Shown here in pieces: positions 36,107 to 44,462 of a DNA stretch of 64,000 bases. Under the pieces are notes generated by a model. The model was not told the origin of the DNA and ran no database searches. It saw only the letters and a program-made list of their open reading frames with translations. The DNA comes from Bacteroidota bacterium (lineage in GTDB: Bacteria; Bacteroidota; Bacteroidia; UKL13-3): positions 296,632 through 360,631 of the forward strand of contig CANJUD010000001.1 of assembly GCA_947477885.1 (NCBI GenBank), in the 5' to 3' direction. A program made the translations under genes and the position numbers. Numbering within the stretch: position 1 is the stretch's first letter; every line of letters starts with the position of its first letter.

Positions 36107-37350
36107 AAGCATATATGATACATTTAAAAAACTGCACGCTACACCATGTGGGACATCCTTTGCACAGCAAAAATATAAGCATGGAGGTGCACGATGGAAT
36201 CATTTCGCAAATTGGCGGAAGTATTATATCGTCAGCAACAGAAGTAATAGAAAATGCACACATATCTGCTGGTTGGTTCGATATGCGTGTAAGTTTTTGC
36301 GACCCGGGAAATGAGCATAAAGAAGATTTAACAAGCGGTGCAAATGCTGCTGCTGCTGGCGGTTTTACGGGTGTGGCAACGTTACCCAATTCGTTACCCG
36401 TTGCTGATAATAAATCGCTGATTGAATATCAGAAAAGTAAGTCGCCCAATCTCCCTGTTGATATATATCCGATGGGTGCATTAAGTGTGGGATTGGTGGG
36501 TAAAGATATGGCTGAACTATATGATATGTTTCAAAGTGGAGCCATCGCATTTACCGATGGCGACAAAGCACATACCGACAGCGGATTACTGATGCGTTGC
36601 TTACAATATGCCAAAGTTTTTGGAGCACCTATTATAGTAATGGCCAACGATGAAGAACTAAGCCGTGGAGGTAAAATGCACGAAGGGGTGGTGAGTGTAA
36701 ACTTGGGATTAAAAGGAATACCCGATATTGCAGAAACCGCACAGATACAAAAGTGTTTGGAGATATTAAGATATACTGAAGGTAAGTTGCATTTCAGTAA
36801 AGTATCTACGCCGCAAGGTATACAATTAATTGCAGCAGCTAAAGCAGAAGGATTGCATGTTACTGCAGATATATCCATACAACATTTAATACATACCGAT
36901 GGGGCCTTAGAGAGTTTCGATACACATTATAAGCTTTTGCCGCCGCTTCGTCCGCAATCCTATATAGATGCGATGATAGCTGCGATTAATGATGGAACGA
37001 TTGATTGTATAGTATCAGACCACAAGCCAGAGAATATAGAAAATAAAGCTGTAGAATTTGACTATGCCGCAACAGGATGTATAGGTACCCAAACATTATA
37101 TACTGCTTACCAAACATACTTGGCCGATAAGATAAGTTTGAACACCTTTATCAAGGCAGTTTCTAATAACCCCAGAAGTATATTGAATCTTCCCAGTATA
37201 CAAATAGAACAAGGAGCCCCCGCCAATCTTACTATTTTTGATCCAACAAAAAAATGGATATATAATAAAGATAGCAATCTCTCTAAATCATATAACACGC
37301 CGTTCGATAATGTTGAATTTAATGGGCAGGTTTTGAAGGTGATAAAATAG
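36103..37350 (+). CDS. Dihydroorotase-like protein, probably non-catalytic
   Basis: An amidohydrolase-superfamily protein of the PyrC/dihydroorotase group (415 residues). The metal site is lost: the DxHxH strand reads DMRVSFCDPG, with Arg62 and Ser64 replacing the two zinc histidines and Cys66 replacing the substrate-binding Arg. The next site reads ISIQHL instead of a His-His pair, and the final loop reads SDHKPEN instead of DHAPH. By analogy with known inactive PyrC' subunits, it may be a structural partner of aspartate transcarbamoylase; no pyrB is in the window. Translationally coupled to the BatA gene (ATGA overlap). Confidence 0.82.
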   Translation: MKAYMIHLKNCTLHHVGHPLHSKNISMEVHDGIISQIGGSIISSATEVIENAHISAGWFDMRVSFCDPGNEHKEDLTSGANAAAAGGFTGVATLPNSLPVADNKSLIEYQKSKSPNLPVDIYPMGALSVGLVGKDMAELYDMFQSGAIAFTDGDKAHTDSGLLMRCLQYAKVFGAPIIVMANDEELSRGGKMHEGVVSVNLGLKGIPDIAETAQIQKCLEILRYTEGKLHFSKVSTPQGIQLIAAAKAEGLHVTADISIQHLIHTDGALESFDTHYKLLPPLRPQSYIDAMIAAINDGTIDCIVSDHKPENIENKAVEFDYAATGCIGTQTLYTAYQTYLADKISLNTFIKAVSNNPRSILNLPSIQIEQGAPANLTIFDPTKKWIYNKDSNLSKSYNTPFDNVEFNGQVLKVIK

Positions 37351-37369
37351 CTTTAAATAAGGTTGTTCA

Positions 37370-37400
37370 AAAAATTCATAATTCATAATTCATAATTTAT
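37370..37400. repeat. Short AATTCATAAT tandem repeat
   Basis: Three consecutive copies of an AATTCATAAT-like decamer between the dihydroorotase-like gene and dcd. It makes a short AT-rich spacer with no other content seen. Confidence 0.6.
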
Positions 37401-37432
37401 CTTGCATATTTGCATCCCCAAAACCCCAAAAA

Positions 37433-37969
37433 ATGATTCTTACCGACAAACAAATTCTCGACGAAATATCTAAAGGCACTATCCTCATCGAACCTTTCAG
37501 ACCCGATTGCATGGGCACCAATAGTTACGATGTGCATTTGGGCCGCTACTTGGCTACTTATCAGAATCGAGTTCTCGATGCCAAACAGCATAATAAAATT
37601 GATGAGTTTACAATACCCGAAGATGGATTTATTTTGCAGCCCGGAACTTTGTATCTGGGCGTAACGGAAGAATATACCGAGACCCATGCCCACGTGCCAT
37701 TTTTGGAAGGTAAGTCAAGCACCGGCAGGTTAGGTATTGATATACATGCCACAGCGGGCAAAGGCGATGTGGGCTTTTGCAATACCTGGACTCTTGAGAT
37801 ATCAGTAGCACAACCTGTGAAAGTATATGCAGGCATGCCCATCGGGCAATTAATATATTTTGTAATAGGTGGCGAAGTAGAGAACTATTATAATAAAAAG
37901 CGTGATGCAAAATACAGCACTCGCACGGTAAAGCCTGTTGAGTCCATGATGTGGAAGAACAAGTTTTAA
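37433..37969 (+). CDS. dcd: dCTP deaminase
   Basis: Deaminates dCTP to dUTP for thymidylate synthesis. The family signature EGKSSTGRLGIDIHATAG (about 98-115) is present with the GDVGFCNTWTLEI segment right after it. The N-terminus MILTDKQILDEISKG and the SYDVHLG motif also fit. Length 178 is normal for a monofunctional Dcd trimer. ATG 37433 is the obvious start. It stands between the BatA/dihydroorotase-like pair and a membrane protein gene, all on the + strand. Confidence 0.93.
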   Translation: MILTDKQILDEISKGTILIEPFRPDCMGTNSYDVHLGRYLATYQNRVLDAKQHNKIDEFTIPEDGFILQPGTLYLGVTEEYTETHAHVPFLEGKSSTGRLGIDIHATAGKGDVGFCNTWTLEISVAQPVKVYAGMPIGQLIYFVIGGEVENYYNKKRDAKYSTRTVKPVESMMWKNKF

Positions 37970-38003
37970 GTTATCATCTTAATAGTTAATTTATTATAGA
38001 CCT

Positions 38004-39263
38004 GTGAAAAAATATTATATTATAGCAGGTATATTAATATATAGTTTAATGCTTTTGTTTGCATTAAACCGACACAGCAGGACAGGTATTCATAATTTTC
38101 GCAGCGAGCTATGGGCTGATAAGGCAGGCTACTATGTGTACTTGCCAGCTACTTTTATATATAATTGGGATGAATCAAAAATTCAATTGGGGACGGATAC
38201 CTTATTGGGGAATGGATTTAAGTTAGATACCTTAAATCATAAAATAAATACAAAATATCCTTATTGTGTAGCATTGCTGCAAGCACCATTTTGGCTAGTT
38301 GCACACATGTTGTCGCCTGAGAAAGATGGGTTCAGTATATATTATTATAAGGCAACAAATTTTTCAGCAGTATTTTATTTTTTAATTGGGATAGGGTTTG
38401 TATTTTTCTTTTTACGACGAAGATATAATATAATAACTTCTGCCATCACTTGCATGTTTCTCACTTTCGGAACGGGATTGTTATACTATACCTGTATTGA
38501 AGGTGCCATGTCGCATGTGTATTCATTTGCGGCATTTGCGGCGTTGTTATATTATGTAACTTTGAACAAATTTGATAGCAAAAAGTATTATGTAGTTGTT
38601 GGGTTATTGGCAGGGCTTATATTTATGCTCCGACCCATTAATATAATTTTCTTAGGACTCATATTGCTGATGGTAGGAGTGGGCAACGAAGGCATAGCAG
38701 GCCGCTTGAAGAATTTATTGGATAAACGAATGTTCTTGTTTGGTTTGCCATTGGCAGTCCTTATTATTATTCCTCAGTTGTGTTATAATTATTATTTAAC
38801 AGGTAGTATTACTTTAGATACCTATAATAATGAAAAATTTATATATTTAAGTTCTCCCAAGTTAGCTGAGGTGAGCTTTGCTCCGAATAATGGATTGTTT
38901 TTATATTATCCAATGATTTTCTTCGTTTTTTTAATTGCAGTTTTTAAATTTAGGAAAAACAAAAATGAGCTTATTATTCCAATTGCTTTCACATTAATAT
39001 ATATATTCCTATATGCATCATGGTGGGCTTATGCCTTGGGATGTGGGCTGGGGCAGAGAGCATTTGTAGATATACTTCCATTTTTTGCATTGCCCATTGC
39101 TATGTCGCTACAGGGGAAATACAAATATCTCAGTGGAGCAATATTTGTGCTCTGTATGTTACATACTTTTAAATTAAGTTTTGCTTTATGTGGATGTTAT
39201 TTTGGAAGTGGAGATTGGGACTGGGTATGGTTTAGTCAGTTAATTATAAACCCGCTACATTAA
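38004..39263 (+). CDS. Polytopic membrane protein, unknown
   Basis: A 419-residue protein with about nine hydrophobic helices. The N-terminal ADKAGYYVYLPATFIYNWDES loop after the first helix looks like the extracytoplasmic loop of polytopic glycosyltransferase-like (GT39/GT87-type) proteins, but I see no decisive motif. The start is GTG 38004 (no ATG fits before the first helix). The stop TAA at 39261-39263 directly abuts the crcB stop on the other strand at 39264, with no room for a terminator, so convergent transcripts must overlap. Confidence 0.7.
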   Translation: MKKYYIIAGILIYSLMLLFALNRHSRTGIHNFRSELWADKAGYYVYLPATFIYNWDESKIQLGTDTLLGNGFKLDTLNHKINTKYPYCVALLQAPFWLVAHMLSPEKDGFSIYYYKATNFSAVFYFLIGIGFVFFFLRRRYNIITSAITCMFLTFGTGLLYYTCIEGAMSHVYSFAAFAALLYYVTLNKFDSKKYYVVVGLLAGLIFMLRPINIIFLGLILLMVGVGNEGIAGRLKNLLDKRMFLFGLPLAVLIIIPQLCYNYYLTGSITLDTYNNEKFIYLSSPKLAEVSFAPNNGLFLYYPMIFFVFLIAVFKFRKNKNELIIPIAFTLIYIFLYASWWAYALGCGLGQRAFVDILPFFALPIAMSLQGKYKYLSGAIFVLCMLHTFKLSFALCGCYFGSGDWDWVWFSQLIINPLH

Positions 39264-39632
39264 TTATTTACTCCCTAACCACCACCCACCAATTACAGCT
39301 ATTACTGACAGAATTACCGACAACAATATATATAATACTCCCATAGTCCACTTGCCTTGATTTATATATTGTAGTATCTCTAGCGAGAATGCTGAAAAAG
39401 TAGTGAACCCTCCCATAAAGCCTGTGATAGCTAATAAGTACCAATCGTTTGTGAGTTCTTGTTTTTTGATAATAGCAGCGGCAACCCCTGCTAAAAAGCA
39501 CCCAATTATATTTACGGTAAATGTAGGCCAAGGGATAGAATTGATATTAAATGCGGGCAGTAATTTTCCGCATACAAACCTGAGCAAACTTCCAATTGCC
39601 CCACCAATCATTACCAATATATAAGGCCTCAT
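39264..39632 (-). CDS. crcB: Fluoride ion exporter CrcB
   Basis: A 122-residue, four-helix protein of the CrcB/Fluc family, which expels fluoride as a dual-topology dimer. Signature segments are GGAIGSLLRF at the start, TFTVNIIGCFLAG in helix 2, and GFMGGFTTFSAFSLE in helix 3 with the conserved Thr/Phe residues that line the pore. It lies 12 nt downstream of the epimerase gene and is probably cotranscribed. I see no fluoride riboswitch in the short gap. Confidence 0.93.
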   Translation of the reverse strand: MRPYILVMIGGAIGSLLRFVCGKLLPAFNINSIPWPTFTVNIIGCFLAGVAAAIIKKQELTNDWYLLAITGFMGGFTTFSAFSLEILQYINQGKWTMGVLYILLSVILSVIAVIGGWWLGSK

Positions 39633-39644
39633 TATATATATTAA

Positions 39645-40658
39645 TTAATTTTTTTGTGATGCTAAAAAAGCATCTGCACAATATTTTATAGACTCACTCA
39701 TGGGCGTAAATTGAAATCCCAATTCGCGTTTTATTTTTTCTGATGAATACATACTGTGCAAATGGGCAGTTCGTGCAAGTTCTTTGGTAACAATAGGCTC
39801 CTTGCCCATCAAATAACTATATACCCCAAATATTCGCCACCCAATTTCCGACAAAAAAGGACCAATATATATAGTAGGTCTTTTCTTCTTTAAAGCATCA
39901 GCTATCCTATTAAAACAATCTAGGATAGTTAGGTTTTCTCCCACCAATACATAGCGTTGTGCAGTGATATCGCTTTCCATTAATTGTATCATTGCATTTA
40001 CTACATCACGCACATCCACATAACCGCCACTGCCTTTGGTATAAAATGGTAAACCCTTATATATATTATAATACATTCTGCCATTGCTACGCTGCCAGGT
40101 ACCGGGACCATTTATAATACCCGGGTTTACCATCGCAGCGGGTAATCCTTCTTCAATGCCACGCCACACTTCCATCTCAGCTTTGTATTTACTAATAGCA
40201 TAATTAGAATTATTCCCTGACGCTTCCCATTTGGTATCTTCATCGATAGCCTCCATTCCCGATTGTTTTCTTCCCAACGCAGCTACGGAACTTGCATATA
40301 TTAATTTTTTTACACCTAATGCAATTGCCGTGTTTACTACATTGGCAGTGCCCTCCACATTCACTTCCATCATCAAGTCGCGATCTGCTTGTTTAAATGA
40401 AACCAAGGCCGCACAATGATATATATAATCGCAACCCCGCATCGCATTTTCTAAAGAAACTATATCATTGATATCTGCATTTACCCATTGTAGTTTTTGT
40501 AAATGTTCTGGTGTTATACTATTGAGTTTACACACCATCTCAAAATCCGACAAATCAGTTTTCTCCCGCTTAATGGCACGAAGTTCTTTTCCCTGCAAAA
40601 GTAATTTACATATAAGCCATGTGCCTACTAAGCCGCTACCGCCGGTTACTAATATCAT
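39645..40658 (-). CDS. NAD(P)-dependent epimerase/reductase, extended SDR
   Basis: An extended short-chain dehydrogenase/reductase of 337 residues. The nucleotide-binding motif is VTGGSGLVGTWL near residue 4; the catalytic pair is Tyr-x3-Lys in YAISKYKAE (about 152) after a Ser (YASSVAALG). The sequence YHCAALVSFKQADRDLMMEVNVEGTANVVN fits dihydroflavonol-reductase or sugar epimerase relatives. The substrate is unknown. ATG 40658 lies 5 nt after a -7 box. Upstream of crcB in a two-gene unit. Confidence 0.88.
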   Translation of the reverse strand: MILVTGGSGLVGTWLICKLLLQGKELRAIKREKTDLSDFEMVCKLNSITPEHLQKLQWVNADINDIVSLENAMRGCDYIYHCAALVSFKQADRDLMMEVNVEGTANVVNTAIALGVKKLIYASSVAALGRKQSGMEAIDEDTKWEASGNNSNYAISKYKAEMEVWRGIEEGLPAAMVNPGIINGPGTWQRSNGRMYYNIYKGLPFYTKGSGGYVDVRDVVNAMIQLMESDITAQRYVLVGENLTILDCFNRIADALKKKRPTIYIGPFLSEIGWRIFGVYSYLMGKEPIVTKELARTAHLHSMYSSEKIKRELGFQFTPMSESIKYCADAFLASQKN

Positions 40659-40663
40659 AGGTG

Positions 40664-40671
40664 CAAATATA
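40664..40671 (-). promoter_or_regulatory. -7 box abutting the epimerase gene
   Basis: TATATTTG on the minus strand ends 5 nt before ATG 40658. A CCCGAAT-CTT-ATTCGGG hairpin (40674-40690) sits just upstream. Confidence 0.5.
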
Positions 40672-40748
40672 GTCCCGAATCTTATTCGGGAGGGATTTAA
40701 GAATTGGGTAATGGGGTTTGGGGGGGAGGACTGGAAAAATGGTTGGCG

Positions 40749-40830
40749 ATGGTTCGACTACACTTCGGCTTTCGCTCAGTGCAGGCTGCTCAACACACAA
40801 CCACATGCTGTGTGTATATCAGGCGTCAGC
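40749..40830 (+). repeat. Dispersed repeat copy B
   Basis: Matches copy A (9764-9842) in ATGGTTCGACT, CACTTCGGCTTTCGCTCAGT and the terminal TCAGGCGTCAGC, with a variable middle. It is followed by tandem AAATCGT motifs and lies between the epimerase gene and ftsK. Confidence 0.75.
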
Positions 40831-40865
40831 AAAATCGTAAATCGTAAATCGTAAATCATTCAATG

Positions 40866-43406
40866 TTACACTCCCATATCCTTCAAATGCTGCTCCAAAT
40901 GGAACTCGTCGGGAATTAACACATCGCGGGCTTTACTTCCTGTAAACGGACCTACAATGCCAGCTTTTTCTAGTTGGTCCATTAATCGGCCAGCTCTATT
41001 ATATCCTAGTTTTAATCGGCGTTGTAATAGTGAGGTGGAACCTTGCTGGTGTAGCACGATCATTCGTGCGGCATCGGCAAACATGGCATCCATATCACTT
41101 GTATCCAAATCTTCAAATCCTCCCTCAGCATCTGGGTCTTTTACTTCAGGTAAACGGAAAGGCTCGTTGCCACGTTGATTGCCTATAAACTCTGCCACAC
41201 GCTCTACTTCGGGTGTGTCCACAAATGCACATTGTACGCGAACTACATCATTGCCATTTAATATAAGCATATCGCCCTTGCCAATTAATTGATCGGCTCC
41301 ATTGCCGTCTAATATAGTTCGGCTATCAATTTTACTTGAAACTTTAAATGCTGCCCGTGCTGGAAAATTTGCTTTGATAGTTCCTGTGATTACATTGACA
41401 CTTGGTCTTTGCGTAGCTAAAATTAGATGTATGCCAATGGCACGAGCAAGCTGGGCAAGGCGTCCAACGGGGTATTCCACTTCTTTGCCAGCGGTCATCA
41501 TCAGGTCGGCGAGCTCATCTATAATAACAACTATATAAGGCATAAAGTGATGACCTTGCTCTGGATTTAATTGGCGTTCGAGGAACTTGGCATTATATTC
41601 TTTTAGGTTTCTCACGCCTGCATCTTTCAGCAAATCATATCGTGTATCCATTAATACACAAAGGCTATTTAGTGTATTTACAACAAGTTTTGTATCTGTT
41701 ATAATTGCATCTTGGTCACCCGGAATTTTGGCTAAGAAATGGCGTTCAATAGTTTTATATAATGATAACTCGACCTTCTTTGGATCGACCAAAACAAACT
41801 TAAGTTGCGAGGGATGTTTCTTATATAATAGTGATGTTATAATAACATTGATACCTACTGATTTTCCTTGACCCGTAGCACCTGCCATTAATAAGTGGGG
41901 CATTTTTGCGAGGTCGGCAACATATACATCGTTGCTAATAGTTTTACCAAAACATATAGGCAAGTCCGCATCCGATTGTTGGAATTTTGCACTGGCCAAT
42001 AACATTTTCATTGGCACCATTTCTGGATTTTGATTCGGTACTTCTATACCAATAGTTCCTTTTCCGGGAATAGGAGCAATAATACGAATACCCAGTGCAG
42101 CAAGACTTAAGGCAATATCATCTTCCAGATTTTTAATTTTAGAAATACGTACTCCAGCGGCAGGAACTATTTCATATAAGGTAACTGTTGGCCCAATCGT
42201 GGCTTTAATTTTATCTATTCCTATATTATAGTTTTTGAGTGTTTCAACAATCAGTTTTTTATTTGCTTCCAGCTCATCCATGCTCACTTTGGTTTTGGTA
42301 TCATCAAAGTCTTTCAGCAAATCGAGCGTTGGTAATTTGTAGTTACTATATTCTAATGTTGGGTCGTAAGGTGTGCCGATTTTAAAATGCTCAGGACCCG
42401 CAGCATGAGGGATTTCAGTAGCTTCTTCAATCTCTAATAAAGTATCATCCGTTTTTTTTTCTATTAAATCCATTACAGTTGGATCTAAAGTTACTTCCGG
42501 TTCTGGCATTGCAGGCTCATCAGTAACTGAAAACGGATCGTCTTTTATTATAAGCTTAAAATCGTTGGGGTCAAGAGGTGGTTCTTCATCTTCAATTTCT
42601 GGATGGAAAATATCTTCTTTGTGGGTATAATAGTCGTGGTTTTCGGGCTCTGCATTTTCTAAATCTGATATTGGTGGAACCGCAGTACCATCAGGCATTA
42701 CAGCGATTGGTCGTGGACGATAGAATTCAATATTCCAAACCAATACACAAAACACCAAAGCATAAAAAGTTAAGAATAATACTGCACCTATCATGCCTAA
42801 TAATCCTTGCAAATATTTGAAACCATGATACCCAAAAGCACCACTTAAAAAATACCAGTCGCTAACAGCAGTGCATAAAAATCCGAATGTGAGACTGGCC
42901 CAGATCACGGTGAAAAAACTATATTTTAATGTTTTCACAATTGGCAAAAACCAATGTTTGAAAAGCATGCGGCCACCCAATAAAAAGAATAGTAATACAA
43001 ATGCATAAGAGGCAATACCGAACCATTGGTGAACGAATACATGTGATATAATTGCTCCTAATTTCCCCAGCCAATTATGTGCAGCTTCCGGATTATAAGT
43101 TACAAACACATCCCAGCCTGAGCCGAGCACCATGCTTTGGTCGCTTTTCCAGGTAAATAAAAATGAAGTGAAAGCCAAAGCCAAATAAGCAGCAGTGAGA
43201 ATAAAGAGCAATCCAACTATTTTATGAAATCGAGGGTCGAACAGAAACTCCCACCATGCTTGCTTTGCGGGTGCGGCCTCAGGCTTTTCTTTCTCGAATT
43301 CTTCGGAGGGAACAGTATTTTCTAATTTCTTTTTGGCCAATGCGTGATTGCTTAATCCTTGCAAAAATAAATTGTTAGCATTCAGTAATAGTTTTGTTTT
43401 ATGCAC
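40866..43406 (-). CDS. ftsK: DNA translocase FtsK
   Basis: A membrane-anchored motor that pumps chromosomal DNA during division. Four N-terminal helices lie between about 55 and 235, followed by an acidic linker (about 240-355). The motor domain starts with LYEIVPAAGVRISKIKNLEDD and has Walker A GATGQGKS at 509-516 and Walker B VVIIDELADLM (about 630). The C-terminal gamma winged helix (RRLKLGYNRAGRLMDQLEKAG) recognises polarity sequences. Length 846 is normal for Bacteroidota. It follows lolA on the minus strand after 183 nt of repeats. Confidence 0.96.
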   Translation of the reverse strand: MHKTKLLLNANNLFLQGLSNHALAKKKLENTVPSEEFEKEKPEAAPAKQAWWEFLFDPRFHKIVGLLFILTAAYLALAFTSFLFTWKSDQSMVLGSGWDVFVTYNPEAAHNWLGKLGAIISHVFVHQWFGIASYAFVLLFFLLGGRMLFKHWFLPIVKTLKYSFFTVIWASLTFGFLCTAVSDWYFLSGAFGYHGFKYLQGLLGMIGAVLFLTFYALVFCVLVWNIEFYRPRPIAVMPDGTAVPPISDLENAEPENHDYYTHKEDIFHPEIEDEEPPLDPNDFKLIIKDDPFSVTDEPAMPEPEVTLDPTVMDLIEKKTDDTLLEIEEATEIPHAAGPEHFKIGTPYDPTLEYSNYKLPTLDLLKDFDDTKTKVSMDELEANKKLIVETLKNYNIGIDKIKATIGPTVTLYEIVPAAGVRISKIKNLEDDIALSLAALGIRIIAPIPGKGTIGIEVPNQNPEMVPMKMLLASAKFQQSDADLPICFGKTISNDVYVADLAKMPHLLMAGATGQGKSVGINVIITSLLYKKHPSQLKFVLVDPKKVELSLYKTIERHFLAKIPGDQDAIITDTKLVVNTLNSLCVLMDTRYDLLKDAGVRNLKEYNAKFLERQLNPEQGHHFMPYIVVIIDELADLMMTAGKEVEYPVGRLAQLARAIGIHLILATQRPSVNVITGTIKANFPARAAFKVSSKIDSRTILDGNGADQLIGKGDMLILNGNDVVRVQCAFVDTPEVERVAEFIGNQRGNEPFRLPEVKDPDAEGGFEDLDTSDMDAMFADAARMIVLHQQGSTSLLQRRLKLGYNRAGRLMDQLEKAGIVGPFTGSKARDVLIPDEFHLEQHLKDMGV

Positions 43407-43589
43407 AGAGGGGCGAAATAGTGGACAGTCCTTCGACTTCGCTCAGGATGGCAGAGAGTATCAAGTATAAAGTTCCGAATGGTCGGAACAGGTATCAAGT
43501 GCTTTGTCGCTGCTTCCGCTGCATAGGATGAAGATTATCTATTGTCGTCGGTTTCAACCGACGGATCAAGTGACTATCTAATCAAGAGA
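43407..43589. repeat. Repeat-rich spacer between lolA and ftsK
   Basis: Contains a CCTTCGACTTCGCTCAGG motif (43432-43449) that resembles the 9764/40749 repeats, and a perfect hairpin CGTCGGTT / AACCGACG (43546-43563) inside GTCGTCGGTTTCAACCGACG, similar in form to the hairpin at 55455-55496. Confidence 0.55.
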
Positions 43590-44312
43590 TTATCTTATTA
43601 TACTATAAGCCAAATGCTTATTCAATTTGACTTTATGTGCAACAGGCTTAGCTTTATATAAAGTCCTGAGGCTTCTTAAATCATTCTCTGTTACACCAGG
43701 ATGAGCCTTCTTGTTGAATACAAAAAAGTTGTCTAATATTTTTATATGTGCCTGAAATTTTGGGATTTCGTAAGTATAGATATCACCAAACTTGCCGTAC
43801 AGTTTTGAGCGGACAATTATTTTTCCTTGCTTCTGTACAAATAGTTTTACGGTATGTATATTTTTTGTTTTGTCGATAGGTGTAAGCCTTATCTGTTGAA
43901 CTATTACGCCATTTTCCATTTTCTCTTCTATAAACTCACTGATATATCCTTTTTCATAAGTATTCAATATCTTTTGTGGGCTTAAATCATTCTTTGCAGC
44001 ATTGAAAGTATTGATTTCTACTTCATTATCTTCTTTGTTATATTTCCATATTGTTTTGCCGTCGCAGAATATTTCGAGGTTACCCATTTCAATTTTAAAC
44101 TTGAGGCCCTTTACATAGATAGTCCCCTTTTTGGTGATATTGATTTTATCTTTTTTGTTCTCCAAATTGTAAGCAAAACTGGCCTTATAGGTTTTGAATG
44201 ATTTGTATTTGGCAGAAACAGCTTTTAGGATGGAGTCGGACTTGTTATCCATGGCAAAGGTTTTGCCCAATGTTATCAAGGTAAGTGCGACTATTAGAAA
44301 GTATTTTTTCAT
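43590..44312 (-). CDS. lolA: Outer-membrane lipoprotein carrier protein LolA-like
   Basis: A periplasmic chaperone of 240 residues that shuttles lipoproteins to the outer membrane. The signal peptide ends near FA-M (about residue 20). The LolA pattern is visible: ILKAVSAKYKSFKTYKASFAYNLE, KGTIYVKGLKFKIEMGNLEIFCDGKTIWKYNKEDNEVEIN. A TATTTTTG box (44330-44337) lies 18 nt upstream. The gene precedes ftsK. Confidence 0.88.
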   Translation of the reverse strand: MKKYFLIVALTLITLGKTFAMDNKSDSILKAVSAKYKSFKTYKASFAYNLENKKDKINITKKGTIYVKGLKFKIEMGNLEIFCDGKTIWKYNKEDNEVEINTFNAAKNDLSPQKILNTYEKGYISEFIEEKMENGVIVQQIRLTPIDKTKNIHTVKLFVQKQGKIIVRSKLYGKFGDIYTYEIPKFQAHIKILDNFFVFNKKAHPGVTENDLRSLRTLYKAKPVAHKVKLNKHLAYSIIR

Positions 44313-44329
44313 GTATTTTAATTGGTTTG

Positions 44330-44337
44330 CAAAAATA
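44330..44337 (-). promoter_or_regulatory. -7 box upstream of lolA
   Basis: TATTTTTG on the minus strand, 18 nt before the lolA ATG. Confidence 0.4.
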
Positions 44338-44424
44338 TAAACTTTTGAGGCAAAGTAGGTTTCAAATATTCAGCCAAAAAAACTTTTTGTAAAACTGAAT
44401 AAAATCATTTTTTATAGTACTTGC

Positions 44425-44444
44425 GGGGTTAAATTTGCAACCCC
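44425..44444. promoter_or_regulatory. pckA -7 box inside an inverted repeat
   Basis: TAAATTTG (44430-44437) fits TAnnTTTG and is flanked by GGGGTT and AACCCC (44425-44430 and 44439-44444). The repeat overlaps the box and could be an operator, or a chance palindrome. Confidence 0.4.
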
Positions 44445-44462
44445 AAATTCAACTAATAAAGA

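Noticed and set aside
39633-39644. Fluoride riboswitch before crcB
   Set aside because: Only 12 nt separate crcB from the upstream epimerase gene, too short for the riboswitch.
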